From contig NZ_QMEW01000018.1 in the NCBI RefSeq assembly GCF_003284965.1, positions 1 to 64,000 of the forward strand: a DNA stretch of 64,000 bases, in the 5' to 3' direction. Within the stretch, counting starts at the first letter, position 1. Every line of letters begins with the position of its first letter. Both the position numbers and the translations under genes were made by a program. This document shows, one piece after another, positions 8,601 through 18,180 of the stretch. The notes under the pieces are model-generated. The model saw only the letters and a list, made by a program, of their open reading frames with translations, did not search any database and had not been told where the DNA came from. The stretch is from Mycolicibacterium sp. GF69. GTDB taxonomy: Bacteria; Actinomycetota; Actinomycetes; Mycobacteriales; Mycobacteriaceae.

Positions 8601-8836
8601 TGAGCAGAACGACTTTCACCGTCGTGGGGATGAGCTGCGGAGGCTGCGTCCGCAAGATCACCGCGGAACTGACCGGAATCGACGGCGTTCGTGACGTTGC
8701 TGTCGATCTGGCCAGTGGTCAGGTCGCGGTGACCAGCGACGCACCCGTGGATCAGTGCGCATTTCGCACCGCTATCGAATCCGCGGGCTACACCGTCGCC
8801 GGCTCCGATACCGCAACGACGGAGAAGACTTCATGA
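8600..8836 (+). CDS. copZ: Heavy-metal-associated domain copper chaperone, CopZ-like
   Basis: A 78-residue ferredoxin-fold HMA protein that carries Cu(I) in the cytosol to the neighbouring P-type ATPase. The metal motif GMSCGGCVRKI (CxxC) is near the N-terminus, and the rest fits the beta-alpha-beta-beta-alpha-beta HMA pattern (VRDVAVDLASGQVAVTSD). ATG 8600 has GAGGAG 5 nt upstream; a GTG at 8597 is an in-frame alternative. First structural gene behind the CsoR-type operator; its stop overlaps the next gene by ATGA. Confidence 0.9.
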   Translation: MSRTTFTVVGMSCGGCVRKITAELTGIDGVRDVAVDLASGQVAVTSDAPVDQCAFRTAIESAGYTVAGSDTATTEKTS

Positions 8837-9846
8837 ATACGTCGATGAAGCTCGGCGGTTTCGCCCTGGTCCTCGCGGCCGTGTTCGGGGGTGCGGTCGC
8901 GCTCGGCGACGCCACCGGCTCGCGGCTGCCCGGCAATGAGAGCGTTGAGCACAACGTTCATGGCGAAAGGTCAACCGCACCAGCCAGCCAGTCGGCAGTG
9001 TCCGGTGCAGCCGACACCCCCGTGGTGACCGGCGGTACCGAGTCGGCGGCGACTATAGCCGATACCAGTCCAACCGGACTGACCGCTACCGAACACGGCT
9101 ACACCTTCATCCCTGAAACAACGTCTTTGCCATCCGGCAAGAACGTTGGTGTGACGTTCCGGATCATCGGACCTGATGGCCAGCCGGTCATCAAATACGA
9201 CACGACACACGACAAAGACCTGCATTTGATCGCCGTCCGTCGCGACATGGCCGGCTTCCAGCACGTCCACCCCACTCTCGAGGCGTCCGGCGTCTGGCAC
9301 ACCCACCTGGACTTGTCGCCGGGGCCGTGGCGGCTTTTCGCCGACTTCAAACCTGCCGGCGCAGACGACCTCACACTGGGCACCGATGTGTTGGTGGCCG
9401 GTCAGTACGACCCGCAACCACTGCCGGCGCCATCGAAGACCACGACGGTCGACGACTACACCGTCACCCTGAGCGGTGATTTGTCGGCAGGCAGCTCATC
9501 GAAGCTGACGCTGTCGGTGTCGCGTGGGGGCGCACCGGTCACCGACCTGGAGCCCTATTTGGACGCCTACGGCCACCTGGTGGTGCTGCGGTCCGACGAC
9601 CTCGCCTACCTTCACGTGCACCCAGAGGGAGCACCGGGTGACGGAGTGACCAAGCCAGGCCCCGACGTGACCTTCTATGCGACGACACCCTCGACGGGCA
9701 CCTACCGGATGTTCCTGGACTTCCAGCACAACCGCGTCGTACGTACCGCGGAATTCACCGCAACCGCGGCGGACTTCAGCCAGGGCCCTTCCGAAGTGAC
9801 ACCACCGCCAGCCCCCGCCGACGGCCAGCCCGGTGGCCACCACTGA
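8833..9846 (+). CDS. Exported His/Met-containing protein of the copper operon
   Basis: 337 residues. The ATG at 8833 (ATGA overlap with copZ) gives an uncleaved anchor or signal peptide (MKLGGFALVLAAVFGGAVAL). After a 60-residue low-complexity linker come two beta-sandwich-like modules with paired His motifs: DKDLHLIAVRRDMAGFQHVH...WHTHLDL, and GHLVVLRSDDLAYLHVHPEG. These His clusters look like extracytoplasmic metal sites. Proteins of this type accompany copA in actinobacteria but I know no assigned function. Position between chaperone and pump suggests periplasmic copper binding. Confidence 0.8.
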   Translation: MNTSMKLGGFALVLAAVFGGAVALGDATGSRLPGNESVEHNVHGERSTAPASQSAVSGAADTPVVTGGTESAATIADTSPTGLTATEHGYTFIPETTSLPSGKNVGVTFRIIGPDGQPVIKYDTTHDKDLHLIAVRRDMAGFQHVHPTLEASGVWHTHLDLSPGPWRLFADFKPAGADDLTLGTDVLVAGQYDPQPLPAPSKTTTVDDYTVTLSGDLSAGSSSKLTLSVSRGGAPVTDLEPYLDAYGHLVVLRSDDLAYLHVHPEGAPGDGVTKPGPDVTFYATTPSTGTYRMFLDFQHNRVVRTAEFTATAADFSQGPSEVTPPPAPADGQPGGHH

Positions 9847-9894
9847 GTCATGGCGCTCGCCGTCACCACCAGCCATTCGTTCAAGGAGACTGCA

Positions 9895-12180
9895 ATGACA
9901 TCGATTCACGAAGACAACAGGGTCAAGGCCGGCGACCGCCAGATCGAGCTGTCCATCGGCGGAATGACCTGCGCCTCATGCGCCAACCGGATCGAGCGCA
10001 AACTCAACAAGCTCGACGGTGTCAGCGCCACAGTCAATTACGCCACCGAAAAGGCCAAGGTGAGCTACGACGACACCGTGGACACCCAAGCATTGGTGGC
10101 CACGGTCGAGAAAGCTGGCTACACCGCGGAGCTGCCCCGCGCCGCTGGTGCGCCGGGAGCCGAGGCCGACTCCGACAAGGATGACCCCACACGGGCGCTG
10201 CGGGAGCGGTTGATGGTCTCGCTGGTGCTGTCGGTGCCGGTCATCGCGATGGCGATGGTGCCGGCCCTGCAGTTCACCAATTGGCAGTGGCTGTCGCTGA
10301 CCTTGGCGGCACCCGTGGTGGTATGGGGCGCATGGCGATTCCACCAGGCCGCATGGACCAACCTGCGCCACGCCACCTCCACCATGGACACCCTGATCTC
10401 CATGGGAACCCTTGCGGCGCTGGGATGGTCGCTGTATGCGCTGTTCTTCGGCACCGCCGGAGTCGCGGGGATGACCCATCCGTTCGAGCTGACCATCACA
10501 CGAACCGATGGCGCAGCGAACATCTACCTGGAAGCCGCCGCCGGGGTCACCACCTTCATTCTCGCCGGCCGCTACTTCGAGGCCCGATCGAAGCGAAAGG
10601 CCGGCGCTGCGGTGCGGGCCTTGCTCGAACTCGGCGCTAAGGACGTCACTGTCATCAAAAACGGTCGCGAACAGACCATTCCGATCGATCAGCTCGCCGT
10701 CGGTGACGAATTCGTGGTGCGTCCGGGCGAAAAGATCGCCACCGACGGAGTAATCGTCTCGGGCAGCTCAGCGGTGGACGCATCCATGTTGACCGGAGAA
10801 TCGATGCCGGTCGAGGTCGGCGTCGATGACACCGTCGTTGGAGCAACCGTCAACGCCGGCGGTCGCCTGCTGGTCCGCGCCACCCGCGTCGGTTCCGACA
10901 CGCAATTGGCGCAAATGGCGCGGATGGTTGAAGACGCGCAGAACGGTAAAGCCCAAGCGCAGCGCCTCGCCGACCGCATCTCCGGGATCTTCGTGCCGAT
11001 CGTCATCATGCTGGCGGCCGCCACCCTCGGCTATTGGATCGGGACCGGCAACGGGCTGGCAGCGGCTTTCACCGCCGCGGTGGCCGTGCTGATCATCGCT
11101 TGCCCCTGCGCGCTCGGCTTGGCCACTCCAACAGCACTGATGGTCGGAACCGGCCGCGGCGCTCAGCTCGGGATTCTGATCAAAGGCCCTGAAGTCCTTG
11201 AAAGCACCCGCACGATCGATACGATCGTCCTCGACAAGACGGGCACCGTGACCACCGGCCAGATGACCCTGATCGACGTGGTCACAGCCGCCGGCCAAGA
11301 TCGCGGGGAACTTCTGCAACTGGCCGGGGCGTTGGAGAATGCCTCCGAGCACCCAATCGCGCAAACGGTCGCCAAAGCCGCACGCACCGAAGTGGGCGAG
11401 CTTGCAACGGTGGAAGGGTTCACCAACATCGAGGGTCTCGGCGTTCAGGGCATCGTGGATGGGCATGCAGTCGTCGTGGGGCGGCCCAGGCTCCTCGCCG
11501 ATTGGTCCCAGCATCTGCCGGCCGAGCTGATCGGGGCATTGCGCGCCGCGGAATCGGAGGGCAAGACGGCGATTGCTGTCGGCTGGGATGGCGCTGCCCG
11601 AGGAATCCTCATCGTCTCCGATGCCGTCAAACCCACCTCCGCCGAAGCGATCAGCCAGTTGCGCGGCTTGGGTTTGACGCCGGTCCTGCTCACCGGTGAC
11701 AACGCCACCGTCGCGAGGACGGTTGCCGATCAGGTGGGCATCGATGAGGTGATCGCCGAGGTGATGCCCAAAGACAAAGCCGATGTCATTGCCCGCCTGC
11801 AGAAGGAGGGCAAGAGCGTGGCGATGGTCGGCGACGGCATTAACGATGCTGCAGCGCTTGCTCAGGCCGATCTGGGGTTGGCCATGGGAACTGGAACCGA
11901 CGTGGCCATCGAAGCGTCCGACATCACCTTGGTGCGCGGCGACCTGCGTGCCGCCGCCGATGCGATCCGACTGTCTCGACGGACGCTGCGAACGATCAAG
12001 GGCAACCTGTTCTGGGCGTTCGCCTACAACGTGGCCGCTCTGCCTCTGGCAGCAGCAGGATTGCTCAACCCGATGCTCGCCGGAGCAGCGATGGCCTTCA
12101 GCTCAGTGTTCGTCGTCAGCAACAGCCTGCGACTGCGAAGGTTCCGTTCACGGATAGGACAGCCGGCGGCAGAGGATTAG
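9895..12180 (+). CDS. copA: Copper-exporting P1B-type ATPase
   Basis: 761-residue Cu(I) efflux pump of the plasma membrane. N-terminal HMA domain ([12 protein letters not shown]), paired membrane helices, actuator motif MLTGES, membrane metal site [14 protein letters not shown] (C403-P-C405), phosphorylation motif [11 protein letters not shown] (D447), SEHPIA, and hinge motif [17 protein letters not shown]-terminal helices carry FAYN and MAFSS, typical of P1B-1 copper pumps. ATG 9895 is preferred over 9850 because AAGGAG precedes it. Last gene of the copZ operon. The relationship to mycobacterial CtpV/CtpA types cannot be fixed by eye. Confidence 0.95.
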   Translation: MTSIHEDNRVKAGDRQIELSIGGMTCASCANRIERKLNKLDGVSATVNYATEKAKVSYDDTVDTQALVATVEKAGYTAELPRAAGAPGAEADSDKDDPTRALRERLMVSLVLSVPVIAMAMVPALQFTNWQWLSLTLAAPVVVWGAWRFHQAAWTNLRHATSTMDTLISMGTLAALGWSLYALFFGTAGVAGMTHPFELTITRTDGAANIYLEAAAGVTTFILAGRYFEARSKRKAGAAVRALLELGAKDVTVIKNGREQTIPIDQLAVGDEFVVRPGEKIATDGVIVSGSSAVDASMLTGESMPVEVGVDDTVVGATVNAGGRLLVRATRVGSDTQLAQMARMVEDAQNGKAQAQRLADRISGIFVPIVIMLAAATLGYWIGTGNGLAAAFTAAVAVLIIACPCALGLATPTALMVGTGRGAQLGILIKGPEVLESTRTIDTIVLDKTGTVTTGQMTLIDVVTAAGQDRGELLQLAGALENASEHPIAQTVAKAARTEVGELATVEGFTNIEGLGVQGIVDGHAVVVGRPRLLADWSQHLPAELIGALRAAESEGKTAIAVGWDGAARGILIVSDAVKPTSAEAISQLRGLGLTPVLLTGDNATVARTVADQVGIDEVIAEVMPKDKADVIARLQKEGKSVAMVGDGINDAAALAQADLGLAMGTGTDVAIEASDITLVRGDLRAAADAIRLSRRTLRTIKGNLFWAFAYNVAALPLAAAGLLNPMLAGAAMAFSSVFVVSNSLRLRRFRSRIGQPAAED

Positions 12181-12847
12181 GCGAAATAGTTGGGCGACGC
12201 CACTCAGCCGCAACACCATTCGCCTGACCCAGACACGGGCTAACGGCTCGCTGTCAGTTTGGCAGCCCCAACAGAACCTGTCCTACCGTTCGGAGCCGAA
12301 AGGTTTCGATGTCTATATTAACGGTCGTTGACGCGATCATCATCGGCTCCGGACTGGCCTCTACACGGCATCTGTCGGCTTCACCGGCCAGCCCTCAGCT
12401 TCCGGAAATGGCACGCGAGCCCCGCAAAGGAGTGGGACTTTCTCGTGGCGGCAGGCAATCCGCGTCAACATCTACGGAGCTTGCTAGTATGTCAGGGGCG
12501 GCTGCGCGGACCGATGCGAATCCCTAGTTCGTGTCATCTGTCGCAGCCGCCCCAGAGCACGTGCGTTGAACGGCCGCGCTGCCCCCGGCCCCCGGCCACC
12601 GGCGTGGCGGCGAGCGCCGCGACGGCGAATCTAAGTCTCGAGATCATCTGGATCGCAATGCAGCTGATTCCGAGACCGCGGCCTGAGCTGAGCGGCGTCG
12701 CGCCCTGGCCGGCGGCAGTGTCGAGGTGTTGCTCCGAGGAACGATCCGCGCGAATGACTCAACACTTCACATCATCAGGTTCTGGCGATCAAGTTCTTGC
12801 GCCGAAGGGTCATCCGAAGCGGTTCGGCGTCAGCTTGCTGTCCCCCG
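12181..12847. other. Intergenic after copA, degenerate
   Basis: 667 nt. A 72-codon frame from 12309 begins with VVDAIIIGSG, like the FAD-binding start of a mercuric or mycothione reductase, but similarity stops there, so it is at most a relic. An imperfect hairpin, CTGTCA/TGGCAG, near 12254-12268 could end the copA transcript. Nothing else is supported. Confidence 0.4.
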
Positions 12848-13234
12848 CTATGGATGAGATTCGGCGGTGCCCTTGTGTCCAAACTTGGCGTGCGGTACCG
12901 GCTGCGGGGCCAAGGTGCCGGGCTTTCGGCCCAGACGGGTGCACTCTGGGTCGGTGGTGCATGGCACCCCCCGGATTGCGGGGACGTCCGGATTGCCCGG
13001 GATGGGCTGCAACGGCGAGCGCGGTGCAAGGTGCGGTATGCACGATAGGCTGAACACGTCGGCTTCTTCTCCGTTAGGGCAGGGAGCCGCCGGTGTGATC
13101 AGATCACTGCTGGGAACGGCGAACGCCGGCACCGCCGCGACCGCAGCGAGGACTCCACCGGCCAAGGCAAGCCGAAGCCAGTGCTCACGGCCAGTAGTTG
13201 ACGGTCCAGTATTGGACGCTTTCTGGCGCTTCAT
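12848..13234 (-). CDS. Small secreted protein, Ibp1-like Cys motif
   Basis: 128 residues with a Sec signal peptide (LRLALAGGVLAAVAAVPAFA, then VPSSD). The mature part contains APCPNGEEADVFSLSCIPHL, then a Pro-rich stretch and GVPCTTDPECTRLG. This four-Cys arrangement resembles mycobacterial proteins annotated as intersectin-EH binding protein Ibp1, a family without a firm bacterial function. A TACGTA box lies about 30 nt upstream at 13266, and the Cys pairs could form disulphides or bind metal. Confidence 0.65.
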   Translation of the reverse strand: MKRQKASNTGPSTTGREHWLRLALAGGVLAAVAAVPAFAVPSSDLITPAAPCPNGEEADVFSLSCIPHLAPRSPLQPIPGNPDVPAIRGVPCTTDPECTRLGRKPGTLAPQPVPHAKFGHKGTAESHP

Positions 13235-13906
13235 GGTTCGACCACTTTCTCTACGGAGTTAACACGTACGTAATAATCCAATAATACTGAGTTTTCAGAT
13301 AGTTTGTGACACATATGAAGGTCACTAGGGCTGGGACTTCCGCGCCCTGGTAGGAGGATGTGAACACCGCGCCTTGCCGGGTCGATAGATTGCCCTCGAG
13401 GAAGTAACTCTCGGGGTGCGCGACGACCACGCCAACGCGAAGAACCGCCCCGCCGCAGTCGCAGCGCGTGGAAGTGGCGTGTCGCGCTACGTGGTTAGCG
13501 AGACAACGCGAGGGAACTCTCTGGCTTGCTAACGCAAGCCGAAGAGCTTTAGCCCGCGTCTCTGAGTCTTACCTGCTCGCCACGAAATGCACTTTCCCTT
13601 CACCGCGCGTGAGGACGCGCTTCGAACCTGGGCGTATCATCCGGCCCAGGTTTAGGACTATCTGTCAAGGCTAAAGCGTCGCGGCATCTACTCCGATGCG
13701 CACGATCCGCTATTTCACCGCCGCGGGTCTCTTCGCCAACAATGTTGGAACTGAAGGGCGACATCGGTCTGAGTCTTCGACGTGAGGCCGCCTCCGCGTG
13801 ACACCTTCGCCATTCAGGCCGGGATTCGATTAGCAATCATCGACCCTGGCGTGGTGGATCGGGGCGAAGCGAATGCTCGACGCGCCATACGGGCTGTCGC
13901 AAGTTC
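13235..13906. other. Intergenic, no gene supported
   Basis: 672 nt. Holds the GTACGTAA box (13266-13273) in the promoter of the small secreted protein, and a hairpin GGCTTGC-TAAC-GCAAGCC at 13523-13540. Short open frames have no coding character. Confidence 0.5.
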
Positions 13907-14248
13907 TTAAAAGCACGGCAGGAACGGCACGCAGACATGCGGGGGTCGGGGTGAGAAATGGTGCGGCGGTGGCGGTACCACGAAGTGACCGCCACGGTGG
14001 TCACCACCACCGTGGCCACCACCGTGGCCGCCGTGTCCATGTCGGGTGGGCACAGGTCCGGGCGTCGCGTCAGCTTCGGCTGGGGCGAGGTTAGCGGCAC
14101 CGGTCATCAACCCACCGGCAACGGCGGCAGCCGCGACCAGCGCCGTGGCGGGCCGGCGCAGCTTGAAGCGCCGCATTCGGATGCCGTCCGGGGAGTCGTT
14201 GGTATCTGGCGAGTGCGTGCTCTGTGAGCTATTGCTGACTTCCGACAT
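13907..14248 (-). CDS. Exported His/Gly-rich protein, likely metal-binding
   Basis: 113 residues. A 30-residue hydrophilic, Ser-rich leader precedes a hydrophobic signal (LVAAAAVAGGLMTGAANLA). The mature part begins GPVPTRHGHGGHGGGHGGGD, followed by HRGGHFVVPPPPHHF and a tail with two Cys. A perfect AAGGAGG sits before the ATG. The His-Gly repeat is the type that binds Cu, Ni or Zn; a periplasmic or wall copper sponge is a fair inference. It lies 16 nt after the PLP-enzyme gene, so the two are almost surely one transcript. I recognise no named family. Confidence 0.8.
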   Translation of the reverse strand: MSEVSNSSQSTHSPDTNDSPDGIRMRRFKLRRPATALVAAAAVAGGLMTGAANLAPAEADATPGPVPTRHGHGGHGGGHGGGDHRGGHFVVPPPPHHFSPRPPHVCVPFLPCF

Positions 14249-14264
14249 GATTCCTCCTTAAGAA

Positions 14265-15431
14265 CTAGGCGATTCCTGTTGCGGAGTCGGGTGACTCCTG
14301 CACCGGATTGACGACGTTGGTGCACCGTGTCCAGGACTGCACCACCGTCTCGGTGGGGTGATCGATGACCGCTGGTTCCGTGGGCGTGCCGACGTCCAGT
14401 AGACCGTGTTGACGGCAGTAGTCGTCGTTGTAGATGGTGTCGAAGTAGCGTTGTGGTCCGTCGGGGAAGACCGCCGCGATGCGCGTGCCCGGCGGATGAG
14501 TGCGCGCCGCCCAGCCGGCGACAAGCGCCACCGCGCCCACACTCCAGCCTCCACTTGTGTAGTAGGTGCTAGCCAGGGTGCGGCAGGCCCATACCGCTTC
14601 GGCGGGCGCGACCCAATGTGCCTCGGAGAAGGCTTCGTAGTCGACGTTGTGTGGATAGATACTGGACCCAAGCCCGCGCATCAACCGCGACGAGGCTGGC
14701 TGACCGAAGATCGTCGACCCGACGGTGTCCACTCCGATCAACTTGAGGTTCGGGTTGGCTTCCCGCAGTACCCGCGCCACGCCGGCCGAATGCCCACCGG
14801 TGCCCACCGAACACACCAAGACATCGATTTGACCTAGTTGAGCGAGTAGTTCGAGGCCCAGCGGACGGTAGGCATCGACGTTGTCAGGGTTGTTGTATTG
14901 GTCGGGGCACCAGGCGTGTGGATCATCAGCCATTAGCTCCGCTACTCGATCGCGTCGGGCCTGCTGCCATCCACCAGAAGGATGAGGCTCGGTGACCAAA
15001 TCCACCTTCGTCCCATAAGCCGCTAGCAAGCGTTGAATGATGGGTTCCATGCCGGGATCGGTTACCAGCGTGACCGGATGACCATGTACACGCCCCGCCA
15101 AGGCCAGACCTAAGCCCAACGTGCCGCTGGTCGACTCGACGATCTGCGCCCCGGGGGACAACTGCCCGCGCGCTCGGGCGCGCTCGACCATGTGCAACCC
15201 AGGCCGATCCTTTATTCCCCCTGGGTTGTAGCCTTCCAGCTTGGCCCAGAAGCCGCGCTCACCGTCTCCAAAGGGCGACGATACCCACAGCACGGGGGTG
15301 TTGCCCACCAGCGAAGCAGGGTTTCGGGCCGCCAATGGCGCCGAACGAAGCGATCTCGTCGAGTCGCGACGCCGTACTGAGCGATGACCAGAAGAATGAA
15401 GAGAAACAACAGAATTCATGAGTGATTTCAT
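14265..15431 (-). CDS. PLP-dependent cysteine synthase/desulfhydrase-like enzyme
   Basis: 388 residues from ATG 15431; ATG 15419 and GTG 15485 are alternatives. Fold type II PLP enzyme: substrate loop [10 protein letters not shown], Schiff-base Lys in [10 protein letters not shown], phosphate-binding and substrate motif [12 protein letters not shown], and the glycine-rich [11 protein letters not shown]. The C-terminal tail is longer than in CysK. Family members make cysteine from O-acetyl- or O-phosphoserine or degrade it to H2S; which applies is not visible. Between LpqS-like and His-rich genes, it may supply cysteine or sulfide for copper buffering. Confidence 0.8.
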   Translation of the reverse strand: MKSLMNSVVSLHSSGHRSVRRRDSTRSLRSAPLAARNPASLVGNTPVLWVSSPFGDGERGFWAKLEGYNPGGIKDRPGLHMVERARARGQLSPGAQIVESTSGTLGLGLALAGRVHGHPVTLVTDPGMEPIIQRLLAAYGTKVDLVTEPHPSGGWQQARRDRVAELMADDPHAWCPDQYNNPDNVDAYRPLGLELLAQLGQIDVLVCSVGTGGHSAGVARVLREANPNLKLIGVDTVGSTIFGQPASSRLMRGLGSSIYPHNVDYEAFSEAHWVAPAEAVWACRTLASTYYTSGGWSVGAVALVAGWAARTHPPGTRIAAVFPDGPQRYFDTIYNDDYCRQHGLLDVGTPTEPAVIDHPTETVVQSWTRCTNVVNPVQESPDSATGIA

Positions 15432-15527
15432 TTCTGCATCGGTGCCGCATCTTGGCGGCAAGCTTGATGACGGAATAGCGATCACCGGTCCAGTACTGCA
15501 GACAGCGCTGGACCTGGCGCTAACCGA

Positions 15528-15932
15528 TCAACGACGCGCGATGCACAACCGGGTCACAACATCGCGACCCGTAAAAGATATAGCCGACGAGCGCGGTGGG
15601 CCCCGTACTCCCGGCCGAATAAAACCTGCGTACGCGATCCCAGCGAACACCGCAGCGATGACACCCATAGCCAGCAGAGCGGACGCTTCGCCGCGCATTA
15701 CAGCCGGCATGCTCAGATTTGCCGCGCGGTCCCAGACAGAATCGGCGGAAGCGTGATCGTGATCACCGATGACACCGAACTCTGTCGCGAGCGACGCTGC
15801 AAGCGGATGCGGGTCGTGTGCTTGATGATGTTCCGGCCCAGCGACGTACTTGCTGCTTAGCAATGCCAAGGCCACGCTTGCCATAACGATAGCGAACCGC
15901 AACGCCGCCTTACTAGCTACAGCCGTTCGCAT
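15528..15932 (-). CDS. LpqS-like copper-homeostasis membrane protein
   Basis: 134 residues from ATG 15932, which has AAGGA 5 nt upstream. Layout: N-terminal transmembrane helix (FAIVMASVALALLSS), extracytoplasmic loop with EHHQAHDPH and GDHDHAS, second helix (ALLAMGVIAAVFAGIAYAG), and a conserved-looking C-terminus GRDVVTRLCIARR. This resembles M. tuberculosis LpqS, a member of the copper-responsive RicR regulon, but has no lipobox Cys. No clean RicR operator was found upstream. The next gene starts about 97 nt downstream on the same strand. Confidence 0.65.
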   Translation of the reverse strand: MRTAVASKAALRFAIVMASVALALLSSKYVAGPEHHQAHDPHPLAASLATEFGVIGDHDHASADSVWDRAANLSMPAVMRGEASALLAMGVIAAVFAGIAYAGFIRPGVRGPPRSSAISFTGRDVVTRLCIARR

Positions 15933-16140
15933 AATGTCCTTAAGGATAGCAGCCCGACTACTGGGTGACATCAGGAAACTGCGGCAGATGCGACACCCAC
16001 CTTCCGTCTTGTGTAGCCCAACTATCGGGTTTTGTGCGCGCCAGCTGCGACAGTTCCGATGATCTATGTCAAATGAGCTGTCCCGCTCTCCGCCGCACGA
16101 GGAGATGCCGGCGACGGTCGAAGTCGGACTACGAAGTCTC

Positions 16141-16600
16141 ACTACGTTGTGGACGGCACGTAGCGTGATGCCTGCAGCCGGCGGCTGATCGGCTGGGCCA
16201 TCGATGAGCACATGCGCCGACCTTGTCGAGTCGGCGGTGGCGCTGGTCGTCGCGATCGCGGCGAGCTGGCCGAGCGGGTGATCTTGCCCGCCGACCGTGG
16301 CTGCCAGTACACCAGCGCGCAGCTGGCGCGGTTCGCCCGCAAATGCAATCTGGTGCGCTCTGTTGGCCGCACCGGAACACCGGGGTTGGTTGAGGTAATG
16401 TTGCGGCTGAATAAGTCTGGGCGACATTGAAAGTCGAGTTCTACGACCGCTACTTGTGGCCCACGAAGGCAACGGCTCGCCGTCGGCGACTGGATCGAAC
16501 TTGTGTACAACGGCGACGAAGACGCCACTCCGTGATCGGGACGAACATCAGCCCGGTCGGCTACCAGAACCGACTCACTCAGACGGCGCGAGCCGCCTGA
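16141..16600 (+). pseudogene. IS3-family orfB transposase remnant
   Basis: Across frameshifts the plus strand reads SRRLIGWAIDEHM, RGELAERVILPADRGCQYTS, AQLARFARKCNLVRSVGRTG, then after a replaced segment LKVEFYDRYLWPTKA, DRTCVQRRRRRHS and PVGYQNRLTQTARAA, stop at 16598-16600. These are the second half of the IS3 DDE integrase domain with the second Asp (ADRG). Sequence between RTG and LKVEF is missing, including the CWDNA block, and orfA is absent. Dead element. Confidence 0.8.
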
Positions 16601-18180
16601 CCCTGTGCCCGGCAAACGGAATCGTCCATTAAGCCTCCTTCACACGAGTGCCCCAGCATATCCATCGCGCTGTGCCCTACTACCTCGTCGAGGTCACCGA
16701 GCTGCAATAGCCCCGCACGATGGGAGAGCGGCCACGCAGGACGGATAACGCTACAACTGCCCCCTTGAGCTTGAGAGGGTGATCGCACTATGGACCAGCA
16801 TCCCGGGCTGGACGGATACCGCGAGCTGTTCACCAATGACGCCATTCCCGAGCGCCGTCGAGCCTGCGATGTCCACCCAGGGACTTGACGTGGTGACCGC
16901 AGTGACGGCCTTCTCGAGTCGTTCCCGCCAGCGCCGGCGCCGCCTTCTTTTACCATGCCGCACAATTACGCGCCCGTCGACAGCCTCACCCGAGGCCGAC
17001 TGCCGGCTGACGTTGCTGAGCTACAGCGACTCGCTGCGCATCTACACCAACGGGTGACGGCCGGCGCGAAACGATTGGGCAGCACCGCATTTGCTGGGCT
17101 CGCCCGGCGTGGGTCTCCGCCTGGCTGTGCGGTTCGACAGCAGCACGGCACGTCCACCGCGCACCGCCGTGCCGCTTTAGCGTGGCTGAGCAGTCCACGG
17201 GAGCCCCAACGACCGCTTCTTCGCCTTGCTCAGCTCATCGCTGCGACACCGGCCGCCACCGGCCGCACTGCCCCACCCCGGGGGGCGGTATCCGAGACGC
17301 CCAGACGCCAATCCTTCGCGGGCGCCCATACGCCCCGCGGCGTCGGCTGATCGCCAATCAGCGCCGCATGCACCGCGGCTGCGTCCCAGCCGTCTGGTAC
17401 CGCCTCGTGAAGTGCACTGATCGTTGCCGCCGCACCCCGCGACTGTCGAACCGTCGCACCGCATAGCGGCCGCGGTCGCGACGCATCTGCGACATGCGCT
17501 CCATGTTGTCGCCATAAAACCTGAACGACATGCAGCTGTGCTGCGCTGTCGTGAGCGATCTTGACGCACACCCGGGTTGCGGCACTCGCGCAGCCCCAGC
17601 ACGCGCCGCGACCACACCCCTTCGATCGCCTACGCGTAGCGGTGCGAACGCACACACAGCCGCCCCCCGGCACGGGTGAGGTAGAAGACTGTAACCACCG
17701 GCACCGATTGCACCTGTCCAGATGTCGCGATCGGAAGTCATTTGCCCGCATACGACGTGACTCCGGATGCGGCGATCTCACCGGCATGCAGACGCTGATC
17801 AACGATCGGCCTGCCCGCGCTCCTATGACCGCCGACTCTAGATCGCTGCTCTGACATCAGCCGTCCCAAACGACCACGGACACCCGCACGGAGGAGCGGC
17901 GGCGGATGCGAATGACAGGGGTGCCCAAGCGTTCAGGCGTCACATCTCCACTCGTCCGTACGGCGTACCGTGACCACGCAGCGCTAGCGCGCGCGGCCAG
18001 CCGAGCGGGAACGGACCGTGCTGAGCGGCGGAGACGGCGCACCTCTGCGCCAGGTCTGCCCTAGCGCCTCCACCGGCCGGCGCCGGTCATGCCCCACGGT
18101 CACATCACGCACGACACCGGTGTTGTCAACGCCATACCTGGGCCCCCTGGGCGCTATCGCTGCCTGGTGCATGCGAACTT
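16601..18180. other. 1.6 kb without a supported gene
   Basis: High-GC DNA between IS wreckage and the mobilization genes. Open frames exist on both strands but none shows family motifs, signal peptides, good ribosome binding sites or consistent third-position GC. Short protein-like patches (for example MDQHPGLDGYRELFTNDAIP at 16792, ADVAELQRLAAHLHQRV near 17010) break off at stops. It is probably decayed accessory DNA. Confidence 0.5.

Noticed and set aside
12309..12527. Flavoprotein start (VVDAIIIGSG)
   Set aside because: Only the first 20 residues resemble an FAD-binding reductase; no following motifs in any frame, so not called as a gene.
15940..16045. RicR/CsoR box upstream of the LpqS-like gene
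   Set aside because: The best candidate (AGCCCAACTATCGGGT near 16016) lacks the TACCC/GGGTA arms, so not listed.
17230..17802. 190-codon minus-strand frame
   Set aside because: Arg/Cys-rich, no family motif, no start signals; other frames equally open because of GC bias.
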